Of a stretch of DNA of 37,430 nucleotides, positions 9,197 through 17,753 are shown piece after piece. The translations under genes were made by a program, and so were the position numbers. Below the pieces are notes generated by a model. That model saw only the letters and a program-made list of their open reading frames with translations, had not been told where the DNA came from and searched no databases. This DNA is from a virus, in IMG/VR virus record IMGVR_UViG_3300008108_000376, positions 1-37,430 of that record; one strand, given 5' to 3'. The stretch's first letter is position 1. Each line of letters starts with the position of its first letter.

Positions 9197-9859
9197 ATGG
9201 CAGGAATAGTAGCACCAAATATAGTAACAAATGGATTAGTGTTGTATCTAGATGCAGCTAATGTTAAATCATATGTAAGTGGTTCTACTACATGGGCTGA
9301 TATTAGTGGAAATGGAAGAAATGGAACATTAACAAATGGGCCAACCTATAGTTCTGCTAATGGTGGAAATATTGTGTTTGACGGAAGTAATAAGAGGGCA
9401 ATTTTAACAACTCCTTTTGGTCAATCTGGGTTTACAACTGTATCTACTTGGTATAATAGAGTAGAAGGCTCTAGTTCAACTACTTGGAGAACTCTTTTAG
9501 CCACAACCTCTACTAATGTTCACCATTTAATTAGTCAAGACCCTTCTAGAGTATTAGGATTATGGGATGGTTCTTTTAGAAGTTTTGGATATACCCCATT
9601 AATAGATGGAAAATTTCATAACTATACAGTTATTTACCAAAGTGGAATTAATGCTACTCTATACGTAGATGGAATATTTATATCTACTATAACAATAGTT
9701 TTAAATTTAACAACATCTCCAATAGGGTCAATTGGTAATTGGAATAGTGGAAACTATTGGGTGGGGAATATAGCTCAAACCCTAATCTATAACCGCGCCC
9801 TCTCAGCTCAAGAAATCCTCCAAAACTACAATGCAACAAAAACCCGTTTTGGGCTATAG
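9197..9859 (+). CDS. LamG/concanavalin-like lectin-domain protein
   Basis: An intact 220-residue protein made almost wholly of one LamG-like (LamG_3 type) jelly-roll domain. The N-terminal strand NGLVLYLDAANVKSYVSG is followed by TTWADISGNGRNGTLTNGP and NGGNIVFDGSN, then central strands around VSTWYNRVEG and LYVDGIFIS, and the typical C-terminal ending LIYNRALSAQEILQNYNATK. Such domains bind carbohydrates and are common as phage receptor-binding or decoration proteins. It is a tandem paralogue of the frameshifted gene just upstream (three bases between them), so this copy may have taken over the function. No signal peptide, as expected for a virion protein. Target sugar cannot be read from the sequence. 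Confidence 0.8.
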   Translation: MAGIVAPNIVTNGLVLYLDAANVKSYVSGSTTWADISGNGRNGTLTNGPTYSSANGGNIVFDGSNKRAILTTPFGQSGFTTVSTWYNRVEGSSSTTWRTLLATTSTNVHHLISQDPSRVLGLWDGSFRSFGYTPLIDGKFHNYTVIYQSGINATLYVDGIFISTITIVLNLTTSPIGSIGNWNSGNYWVGNIAQTLIYNRALSAQEILQNYNATKTRFGL

Positions 9860-9861
9860 CA

Positions 9862-9871
9862 ATATTTATAA
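9862..9871 (+). promoter_or_regulatory. ATATTTATAA motif before the 57-aa gene
   Basis: Intergenic copy of the recurrent motif, 3 bases after the lectin gene stop and 17 bases before the ATG at 9889. Candidate phage promoter or RNA-processing element. Confidence 0.4.
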
Positions 9872-9888
9872 CTAACAACAACACAAAC

Positions 9889-10062
9889 ATGCAATACTAC
9901 GTTTTAAAACAATTCATTGCCGATTCCCAAATATGGGTATGGAAACTTAACGAGGAAGATACAGGATATGTCTATGACAATCCAGAACAAGCCGAAGATA
10001 TGTGTATATATCTAAAGTCTCAAGATCCATCTCGCGACTATAAAGTATCTACAACAATTTAA
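9889..10062 (+). CDS. Small hypothetical protein (57 aa)
   Basis: Uninterrupted 57-codon frame starting MQYYVLKQFIADSQIWVWKL and ending with DYKVSTTI. It is aromatic and acidic, unlike its repeat-rich neighbours, with a predicted strand-helix layout (strand YYVLKQF, strand IWVWKL, helix PEQAEDMCIYLKSQ). It is preceded by the ATATTTATAA motif and followed by a second copy, so it may be its own transcription unit between the lectin and fibre 2 genes. The leader is A/C-rich without Shine-Dalgarno. I do not recognise a family; the fold could be a small regulatory or accessory protein. Confidence 0.55.
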   Translation: MQYYVLKQFIADSQIWVWKLNEEDTGYVYDNPEQAEDMCIYLKSQDPSRDYKVSTTI

Positions 10063-10072
10063 GTAGATACAC

Positions 10073-10082
10073 ATATTTATCA
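10073..10082 (+). promoter_or_regulatory. ATATTTATCA motif before fibre 2
   Basis: Variant copy of the recurrent motif (C at position 9), 49 bases before the fibre 2 start. A weak stem (10102-10107 pairing with 10118-10123) lies between it and the ATG. Confidence 0.35.
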
Positions 10083-10131
10083 CAAAATAATAAGTTACGA
10101 ACCTTTTGGACAGTGAAAAAAGGCACGCACA

Positions 10132-13100
10132 ATGAATGAATTTATAGCACGCAATGGACTAATTGCGTTAGATAATAGTACAATTACAGGTTCTTTAAAC
10201 GTAACTGGTGGAATCACTGGTAGTTTATTAGGTACGGCTTCGTATGCTACTCAAGCCCTATCTAGTTCCTTTGCTATTACTGCTTCACATGTGTTGAATG
10301 CCATATCTGCCTCATTTACAGTATCCTCATCTTTTGCAACCTCGGCTTCACAAGCACAAAACGCCAATACCGCTAGTTATGTGCTTAATGCCGTATCTGC
10401 TTCATTTGCTGCGTCTGCTTCACAAGCACAAAATGCTAATACCGCTAGCTATGTACTTAACGCCATATCTGCTTCGTTTGCTACAAATGCCTTAAGTGCC
10501 TCGTTTGCTACTAGTGCATCTCTTGCTCAAAACGCTAACACAGCTAGCTATGTACTTAATGCCGTATCTTCTTCATTTGCTACGTCTGCATCTTTTGCAA
10601 CTTCTGCTTTACAAGCTCAAAACGCTAACACAGCTAGCTACGTACTTAATGCCGTATCTGCTTCATTTGCAACTTCGGCTTCACAAGCACAAAATGCTAC
10701 TACTGCTTCATATGTGTTGGATGCAGTATCTGCATCTTTTGCAACCTCGGCTTCACAAGCTCAAAACGCCAATACCGCTAGCTACGTACTTAATGCAGTG
10801 TCTGCTTCATTTGCTACGTCTGCATCTTTTGCAACTTCGGCTTCGTATGCTCTAAATGCTGATCTATTAGACGGCAGAGACAGTTCCGTGTTTGCTACTA
10901 CGGGATCAAACCAATTTAGCGGCTCTCAAGCTATAACCGGTTCCCTTACCGTAACAGGTCAAATTACTGCCCAAACACTAAACGTTCAACAGGTAACATC
11001 CTCGATAGTATTTTCTAGCGGTTCTAACGTATTTGGAAGCAGTTTATCCAATACACAACAACTTACTGGTAGTGTTTCTGTAACCGGAAGCTTTGTAGTT
11101 ACAACAACTGGAACTGAGCTGCAAGTTACGAACACTGGGGTAAATTTAGGAAATACCATAACAGATATTCATAATGTAACCGGTAGCTTAAGGGTATCTG
11201 GCTCTACTGCTATAGTAGGTAATACTGCTATAACCGGTTCATTAGCTGTAACTAGAGGTATAACAGGCTCTCTATTTGGCACTGCTTCTTGGGCTCAAAA
11301 TGCAATAACAGCATCATTTGTTCTAAACGCGGTTAGCTCCTCGTTTGCAACTACTGCTTCTTATGTATTGAATGCGGTTAGCTCCTCGTTTGCTACAAAT
11401 GCCTCGTTTGCAACATCGGCCTCACAAGCTCAAAACGCTAACACAGCTAGCTATGTACTTAATGCCGTATCTTCTTCATTTGCTACGTCTGCATCTTTTT
11501 CAACTTCGGCTTCACAAGCTCAAAATGCTAACACTGCTTCTTACGTACTAAATGCTGTTAGTTCCTCGTTTGCTACTACTGCTTCTTATGTATTAAACGC
11601 GGTTAGTGCTTCGTTTGCCTCTACTGCATCTTTTGTTAACACACTTAACCAAAGCGTATTAATAACAAATACTTTAACAGTAGGTACTTCATCATTAGGA
11701 GCTACTGAAAATACATTAGTTGTAGGACCTCCCCCAGCAGGAGGTTTAGGTGAAGGGGGACAAATATTATTACAAGCAACAGGTGGCACGTACACCTCAG
11801 CTTCAATGCTAGATAACTGGCAAGATTATACAAGATTATTACGTGGAAGCAATGCATCAAGTGATGCTGTGGTAGCTCAATGGAATATGCACTCAAAGCA
11901 AGCAGCATTTCCTGCATACAACAGTGTTTCTGCATTTACCGGAACTGCAGTAGCTAACTTAGCAGTAGATTCTAATGGTAATATTCTTACTGTATCTACT
12001 TCTTCTGGTGGATCTGCATTTCCATATACAGGAATTGCATCTATAAATGGTGGATTAGTAGTAACCGGTTCTATAACTTCATCGGGTGCTATTTATTCAC
12101 TTGCAAATGGTGCAATGTATTTTAGAGGTGGTGATGATGCAGAATTTTGGGATATAAATGTAGCAAATACAGTTGGCATTTACGGGCAACAAGATCAAAG
12201 TGTAGCTTCTATAAAACTAGGATCTAGTGGAGGAACAATCTCAGGAAGAAATGGGAATATTGGTATAGGAACTATCACACCAAACTCAGCTTCATTGCAT
12301 GTAAATGGAAATGTATTTGCTACATCATTTACAGGATCATTACTTGGAACAGCTTCTTTTGCTGCATCATCCTCCCAAGCTCAAAATGCTAACACAGCTA
12401 GCTATGTGCTAAATGCAGTGTCTGCTTCTTTTGCAACCTCAGCTTCACAAGCCCAAAACGCTAACACAGCTAGCTACGTACTAAACGCCGTGTCTGCTTC
12501 ATTTGCTACTACTGCCTCTTATACATTTAATGCTGTTAGTGCATCTTATGCCTTCAACGCAGATTTACTAGACTCTTTAACCGTAACAGGACAAATTACC
12601 GCACAAACCTTAAACGTTCAACAAGTAACCTCTAGTATTGTATTTTCTAGTGGTTCCAATGTGTTTGGAAGCAGCTTAAGTAATACACAACAACTCACAG
12701 GTTCGGTTAGTGTAACAGGAAGTTTTGTAGTTACAACAACAGGAACCGAATTACAAGTTACAAATACCGGTGTAAATATAGGAAACATCTCAACCGATGT
12801 TCACAACGTAACAGGTAGCTTATTAGTATCTGGCTCTACTCGCTTAATAGGTAATACTGCAATCACTGGTTCCTTAGGTGTAAGTGGTGGGATTACGGGT
12901 AGCTTGCTAGGTACCGCCTCGTATGCTGCTCAAGCATTATCTTCCTCGTTTGCAACAACTGCTTCATATGTGTTGAATGCAGTATCTGCATCTTTTGCAA
13001 CCTCGGCTTCACAAGCACAAAATGCTGATACTGCTAGCTATGTACTTAACGCCATATCTGCCTCGTTTGCAACTTCTGCTTCACAAGCTCAAAACGCTAA

Positions 13101-16100
13101 CACAGCCAGCTATGTGCTAAACGCTGTATCTGCTTCGTTTGCAACCTCGGCTTCATACGTTGCTGTTTTTCCATACACCGGTTCTGCTATCATATCCGGC
13201 AGTTTAGATATAACCGGCTCGTTTGCTACCACACAAGACATTATAGTAAACGGGGTAGATATTGGAGAAGGTGGAGGTAGTGTAACTACAAATACTAGAA
13301 TTGGTACTAGTGCACTAGCTAATAATACTACTGGAGCAGAAAATACGGCAGTAGGTAGAGCAGCATTACAATGTAATACAATAGGTTCATCTAACACAGC
13401 AGTTGGTAGAAGTGCACTATTTGCTAATACAACAGGTGTAGACAATACCGCAGTAGGTGCAAATTCACTACAATGTAATACAATAGGTATAAACAACACA
13501 TCAGTTGGTAGATGTTCATTGTTTAACAATACAACCGGTAATAATAATACCGCAGTAGGTTTTTATGCACTCCGTCTTAACACAACAGGAGGAAGTAATA
13601 CCGCAGTAGGTAGAAATGCACTACAAGCCAATACAACAGGTGGTAGTAACTCTGCACTAGGTGGTGGTGCACTTGCATCCAACACAACCGGCCTTAATAA
13701 CTCCGCAGTAGGATTGGGTGCACTTGGAGCTAATACAACAGGTGTTAACAATTCAGCATTAGGTGTAAATGCACTTCGTTGTAATACAACAGGTGCTAGT
13801 AACTCTGCATTAGGTTACTATGCACTTCTCTGTAATACAACAGGTGGTAGTAACTCTGCATTAGGTTTAAGATCACTTTGTGCTAATACAACAGGTGTTA
13901 GCAACTCTGCAGTAGGTGTTGATGCACTTCGTAATAATACAATCGGTAATAATAACTCCGCATTAGGTCAAAATGCACTCTTTACTAACACAACAGGTAT
14001 CAACAACTCAGCAGTAGGTGTAAATGCACTTCTTTCTAATACAATAGGCGCTAGTAACTCTGCAGTGGGTGTAAATGCACTTTGTGCTAATACAACAGGT
14101 ACCAATAACTCAGCAGTAGGAGTAAATGCACTTTGTGCTAATACAACAGGTGGTAGTAACTCTGCATTAGGTGTTGATGCACTCCGTAATAATACAACAG
14201 GTGCCGCAAATACTGCTGTAGGTAGATGTTCACTTGCTTCAAATACAACCGGCGCTAGTAACTCTGCAGTAGGTAATTATACACTTCGATGTAATACAAC
14301 AGGTGCTGGTAACTCTGCATTGGGTCTAAATGCACTCCAACAAAATACAACAGGTGGTTGTAACTCTGCATTAGGTGCAAATGCACTTTTTGCTAACACA
14401 ACAGGCGCTAGTAACTTGGCAGTAGGTTCATCTGCACTCCAAAGTAATACAACAGGCACCTCCCAAGTAGCAATAGGACATGAAGCACTTTGTGCTTCAA
14501 ACTTCGGTTCTACTTCCGCAAACGCCAACGTAGCAGTTGGCTACAGATCACTGCGTGCTAATACAACTGGATACAGCAATACCTCCGTTGGAACTAGAAC
14601 ATTAGAAGCTAATACAACTGGAACAGGTAATTCCGCATTGGGTGATGATGCACTTCGTAACAACACAACGGGTACTAATAACTCAGCATTGGGTTTAAAT
14701 GCACTTCTTACTAACACAACCGGCTTTAATAACTCAGCATTAGGAGTAAACGCACTTCTTGCTAATACAACAGGTGCAAATAATGTTGCTATAGGTATTG
14801 ATACACTTCGATGCAATACAACAGGTGTTCAAAACTCTGCATTAGGCGCATACGCACTCTGTTGCAATACAACAGGTACTAGTAACTCTGCAGTAGGGTT
14901 TGGCACACTTAGATTTAATACAACGGGCACAGCCCAAGTAGCAATAGGTAGAGATGCACTTTGTGCTTCAAACTTTGCCTCTACTTCCGCAAACGCCAAC
15001 GTAGCAGTTGGCTACAGATCACTGCGTGCTAATACAACAGGAAACAGTAATACCGCGGTTGGTACTAGAACATTGGAAGCTAATACAGAAGGTGTAAATA
15101 ATACTGCGGTTGGATTGTATGCATTAAGAAGTAACACAACAGGCAATGGTAATGTTGCAATTGGTTTAAATACCTTAAGAGATAATACAACTGGTACAAG
15201 TAACACCGCAGTAGGTTTAAATGCACTTGTGCTTAATAATATTGGAACCCAAAACACCGCAGTTGGTTACAATGCACTTTGTGCCAATACAACGGGAGCA
15301 TTTAATACTGCAGTTGGTCTAAGTGCATTAAGATGTAACACAATAGGTACCAGCAATACGGCTGTAGGACGTAGTGCTTTAAACTCAAATACAACCGGTG
15401 CAAATAATACTGCATTAGGTGGGTGTGCGCTTTTAAACAACACAACAGGTATTAGTAATTCTGCAGTAGGTGTTTATGCACTTCGATTTAATATAACAGG
15501 TATTAATAACTCCGCATTAGGTGTAAATGCACTTTGTGCAAATACAACAGGCAATGCCCAAGTAGCAATAGGTAGAGATGCACTTTGTGTCTCAGACTTT
15601 GCCTCCACTTCCGCAAACGCTAACGTAGCAGTTGGTTATAGAGCATTAAGAGCTAATACAACAGGAAACAGTAATACTGCAGTTGGAACTAGAACATTAG
15701 AAGCTAATACAACAGGTATAAACAATACCGCAGTAGGTGATGATGCACTTTTAAGTAATACAACAGGCACTGGTAATACAGCTGTTGGACTTTATGCATT
15801 AAGATCCAACACAGTAGGATATAATACAGCTGTAGGAGCATTTTCTCAAAGACTTAATACAACTGGATGTGACAATACTTCATTAGGATCTAGTACACTA
15901 TTTAACAACACAACAGGTGGTTGTAATACAGCTGTAGGAAATGGTGCTTTATGTTCAAATACAACGGGTACTAGAAATACTGCTGTAGGACGTAGTGCTT
16001 TGACTTCAAATACAACAGCAGTCGGCAACACCGCATTAGGTTATAATTCTCTATCTGCAAACACAACAGGTGGATCTAATACAGCAGTTGGTTTCTGTTC

Positions 16101-17235
16101 ATTAAGAAATAATACAACAGGTGGTTGTAATACAGCAGTAGGTTTTAATGCCTTAGTAAATAATACAACAGGTACTAATAACTCTGCATTAGGTGTAAAT
16201 GCACTTATTACTAACACAACAGGAGCAGGTAATACAGCAGTAGGAGAGAGTGCTTTATCAGCAAACACCACAGGAGGCTCTAATGTGGCCCTTGGTCGTT
16301 CTGCTCTTGGAAGTAACACCACCGCACCAGCTAACACCGCAGTTGGAACATTTGCAGGTCTAAATTCAACAAATAGCGATAACTTATTCTTTGGGTTTAA
16401 TGCTGGTAGATTTATTGCAGATGGTGTAACTGCAAACACAGGTCCAAGCACATCTATTTTTATTGGAAATGACACAAGACCAAATGCTGATAGTCAAGGC
16501 AATCAAATAGTAATAGGTCACACCACAATAGGTTTAGGTTCAAACACAACCGTAATCGGTAACACTTCTACTACTCACGGTAGATGGTTTGGGAATTTAC
16601 TAGTAGGCACTTCAACAAATGCCGGCTTTAACTTAGATGTATCCGGTTCTACAAGATTAAATGGTAATGCAGTTATAACCGGTTCTCTCACTGTAACCGG
16701 GGGTATAACAGGCTCTCTGTTTGGTACTGCTAGTTGGGCTCAAAATGCCACAACAGCATCATTTGCTACAAATGCAATTAGTGCTTCATTTGCTACAACA
16801 GCATCATATGTGTTAAATGCCGTGTCTGCTTCCTTTGCAACCTCGGCTTCACAAGCTCAAAATGCAGTTACTGCATCTTATGTGTTAAATGCTGTATCTG
16901 CTTCATTTGCAACATCTTCCTCATATACTTTAACCGCATCTTACGTTGAGGGAGGGGCAGGAACACCAATATATGTGCATACCCAATCATCTCCGTCAAG
17001 TACGTGGTCAATTACACATAATTTGGGAACATTATTCCCTATAGTGACCGTGTATGACAGTGTAAACAATGTAATTATCCCTCAAGAAATTACTTCTCTT
17101 ACCACATCAAGTTTATCTATAACCTTTCCTCTACCTCTTACAGGATATGCATCTATTGCCGGAGGGACATTTATCTCTATAACACAAGGAATAACTCAAA
17201 ACGAATCAATTATAAACGCATTTATTTTTGGATAA
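10132..17235 (+). CDS. Giant modular tail fibre 2 with YadA-head-like repeats (2367 aa)
   Basis: The largest gene in the window. Order: short N-terminus (MNEFIARNGLIALD); Ala/Ser 24-residue repeats (to about residue 243); LLDGRDSSVFA module; further Ala/Ser tracts; a unique domain (about residues 500-740, DNA 11640-12350); a second, internally deleted module; the linker DIIVNGVDIGEGGGSV; a tract of roughly 60 copies of a 17-residue repeat NTAVGxxALxxNTTGxx (DNA 13291-16365), akin to the left-handed beta-roll of YadA heads; a capping segment (LFFGFNAGRFIADG, SIFIGNDTRPNADSQGNQIV); and a C-terminal domain (WSITHNLGTLFPIVTVYDS ...) typical of phage fibres. It has no S74 domain. The start is preceded by a 50-base leader with a motif copy. 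Probably a trimeric adhesin fibre; receptor unknown. Confidence 0.85.
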   Translation: MNEFIARNGLIALDNSTITGSLNVTGGITGSLLGTASYATQALSSSFAITASHVLNAISASFTVSSSFATSASQAQNANTASYVLNAVSASFAASASQAQNANTASYVLNAISASFATNALSASFATSASLAQNANTASYVLNAVSSSFATSASFATSALQAQNANTASYVLNAVSASFATSASQAQNATTASYVLDAVSASFATSASQAQNANTASYVLNAVSASFATSASFATSASYALNADLLDGRDSSVFATTGSNQFSGSQAITGSLTVTGQITAQTLNVQQVTSSIVFSSGSNVFGSSLSNTQQLTGSVSVTGSFVVTTTGTELQVTNTGVNLGNTITDIHNVTGSLRVSGSTAIVGNTAITGSLAVTRGITGSLFGTASWAQNAITASFVLNAVSSSFATTASYVLNAVSSSFATNASFATSASQAQNANTASYVLNAVSSSFATSASFSTSASQAQNANTASYVLNAVSSSFATTASYVLNAVSASFASTASFVNTLNQSVLITNTLTVGTSSLGATENTLVVGPPPAGGLGEGGQILLQATGGTYTSASMLDNWQDYTRLLRGSNASSDAVVAQWNMHSKQAAFPAYNSVSAFTGTAVANLAVDSNGNILTVSTSSGGSAFPYTGIASINGGLVVTGSITSSGAIYSLANGAMYFRGGDDAEFWDINVANTVGIYGQQDQSVASIKLGSSGGTISGRNGNIGIGTITPNSASLHVNGNVFATSFTGSLLGTASFAASSSQAQNANTASYVLNAVSASFATSASQAQNANTASYVLNAVSASFATTASYTFNAVSASYAFNADLLDSLTVTGQITAQTLNVQQVTSSIVFSSGSNVFGSSLSNTQQLTGSVSVTGSFVVTTTGTELQVTNTGVNIGNISTDVHNVTGSLLVSGSTRLIGNTAITGSLGVSGGITGSLLGTASYAAQALSSSFATTASYVLNAVSASFATSASQAQNADTASYVLNAISASFATSASQAQNANTASYVLNAVSASFATSASYVAVFPYTGSAIISGSLDITGSFATTQDIIVNGVDIGEGGGSVTTNTRIGTSALANNTTGAENTAVGRAALQCNTIGSSNTAVGRSALFANTTGVDNTAVGANSLQCNTIGINNTSVGRCSLFNNTTGNNNTAVGFYALRLNTTGGSNTAVGRNALQANTTGGSNSALGGGALASNTTGLNNSAVGLGALGANTTGVNNSALGVNALRCNTTGASNSALGYYALLCNTTGGSNSALGLRSLCANTTGVSNSAVGVDALRNNTIGNNNSALGQNALFTNTTGINNSAVGVNALLSNTIGASNSAVGVNALCANTTGTNNSAVGVNALCANTTGGSNSALGVDALRNNTTGAANTAVGRCSLASNTTGASNSAVGNYTLRCNTTGAGNSALGLNALQQNTTGGCNSALGANALFANTTGASNLAVGSSALQSNTTGTSQVAIGHEALCASNFGSTSANANVAVGYRSLRANTTGYSNTSVGTRTLEANTTGTGNSALGDDALRNNTTGTNNSALGLNALLTNTTGFNNSALGVNALLANTTGANNVAIGIDTLRCNTTGVQNSALGAYALCCNTTGTSNSAVGFGTLRFNTTGTAQVAIGRDALCASNFASTSANANVAVGYRSLRANTTGNSNTAVGTRTLEANTEGVNNTAVGLYALRSNTTGNGNVAIGLNTLRDNTTGTSNTAVGLNALVLNNIGTQNTAVGYNALCANTTGAFNTAVGLSALRCNTIGTSNTAVGRSALNSNTTGANNTALGGCALLNNTTGISNSAVGVYALRFNITGINNSALGVNALCANTTGNAQVAIGRDALCVSDFASTSANANVAVGYRALRANTTGNSNTAVGTRTLEANTTGINNTAVGDDALLSNTTGTGNTAVGLYALRSNTVGYNTAVGAFSQRLNTTGCDNTSLGSSTLFNNTTGGCNTAVGNGALCSNTTGTRNTAVGRSALTSNTTAVGNTALGYNSLSANTTGGSNTAVGFCSLRNNTTGGCNTAVGFNALVNNTTGTNNSALGVNALITNTTGAGNTAVGESALSANTTGGSNVALGRSALGSNTTAPANTAVGTFAGLNSTNSDNLFFGFNAGRFIADGVTANTGPSTSIFIGNDTRPNADSQGNQIVIGHTTIGLGSNTTVIGNTSTTHGRWFGNLLVGTSTNAGFNLDVSGSTRLNGNAVITGSLTVTGGITGSLFGTASWAQNATTASFATNAISASFATTASYVLNAVSASFATSASQAQNAVTASYVLNAVSASFATSSSYTLTASYVEGGAGTPIYVHTQSSPSSTWSITHNLGTLFPIVTVYDSVNNVIIPQEITSLTTSSLSITFPLPLTGYASIAGGTFISITQGITQNESIINAFIFG
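10200..10860 (+). repeat. Ala/Ser repeat tract in fibre 2
   Basis: Longest tract of the 72-bp (24-residue) unit SYVLNAVSASFATSAS plus QAQNANTA, about nine imperfect units. Shorter tracts of the same unit follow at about 11290-11640, 12360-12560, 12910-13160 and 16735-16945. Confidence 0.85.
10861..11205 (+). repeat. Fibre module copy 4
   Basis: Full-length copy of the LLDGRDSSVFA module with the same continuation as copy 2 of fibre 1, including TTTGTELQVTNTGVNLGN. It indicates exchange between the two genes. Confidence 0.85.
12561..12835 (+). repeat. Fibre module copy 5 with an in-frame 69-bp deletion
   Basis: Reads NADLLD directly into SLTVTGQITAQ. The 23 residues from GRDSSVFA through SQAITG present in the other copies are missing, exactly in frame. 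Confidence 0.85.
13291..16365 (+). repeat. 51-bp tandem array coding 17-residue YadA-like repeats (fibre 2)
   Basis: About 60 degenerate 51-bp units, consensus NTAVGxxALxxNTTGxx. Three longer inserted units (about 14455-14570, 14930-15050 and 15555-15670) read AQVAIGxxALCxSNFxSTSA then NANVAVGYRxLRANTTG. Cys is frequent just before the NTTG turn. Confidence 0.85.
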
Positions 17236-17238
17236 CAC

Positions 17239-17742
17239 ATGAAAGAATTTATAACACCACGATATGTCTTTTCTCCCGGATCCCCGGGAGTTGGCTATGT
17301 TGATCTAGTAGGCATAAATAATTTTGATATAGCAAGATTAGTAATTATAATTAACCAAACAGATGGAACATTAATATATTCTACAGCTTCAGAAACTAAC
17401 AAATATACATCTGTATCCGGAACCAAAGTATATCTAAACGTAGATACATCAACACAATCATCAAGTGATCAGCTCCAAATTGTGTATAATAATGAAACAT
17501 CTACTGTTGATATGATTGTAATGTTAAATAATTTGTTGAATATAATTGCAAGCCCGGGCATTAGGGATAAAACGGTTAACGCTGATAGAGTTACTTTAGT
17601 AGGTGGATCTACCACTATAAGTTCAGGAACTGTAACAACGGTATCAAATCTTGCTACTATAGCAAACTATCAAGGCCAAATGCAAATAATTCACAATAAT
17701 ATTAATGCATGGGCAAATACTTGTAGAAGAACAATTTCATAA
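17239..17742 (+). CDS. Hypothetical virion structural protein (167 aa)
   Basis: A 167-residue protein opening MKEFITPRYVFSPGSPGVGY, with alternating short strands (ARLVIIINQTDGTLIYSTAS, KVYLNVD, DQLQIVYNNE), a central hydrophobic helix (VDMIVMLNNLLNIIASPG) and a C-terminal helix. It starts four bases after the fibre 2 stop and lies 11 bases before the next structural gene, so it is likely co-transcribed with both. I read it as a fibre- or baseplate-associated structural protein by context, with no recognised domain. No signal peptide is apparent. Confidence 0.6.
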   Translation: MKEFITPRYVFSPGSPGVGYVDLVGINNFDIARLVIIINQTDGTLIYSTASETNKYTSVSGTKVYLNVDTSTQSSSDQLQIVYNNETSTVDMIVMLNNLLNIIASPGIRDKTVNADRVTLVGGSTTISSGTVTTVSNLATIANYQGQMQIIHNNINAWANTCRRTIS

Positions 17743-17753
17743 ATAATAAAAAT

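Noticed and set aside
8557-9859. Diversity-generating retroelement acting on the duplicated lectin genes
   Set aside because: No reverse transcriptase gene or template repeat is seen in the window, and differences between the two lectin genes are not limited to adenine positions.
5338-10855. Leu-rich + strand frames inside the Ala/Ser tracts (5338-5643, 10298-10495, 10496-10855)
   Set aside because: Out-of-frame readings of the repeats; low-complexity LLHLL products and complete overlap with the fibre frames.
13291-16365. CRISPR-like regular repeats
   Set aside because: Repeats are contiguous, in frame, degenerate at third codon positions, and have no unique spacers.
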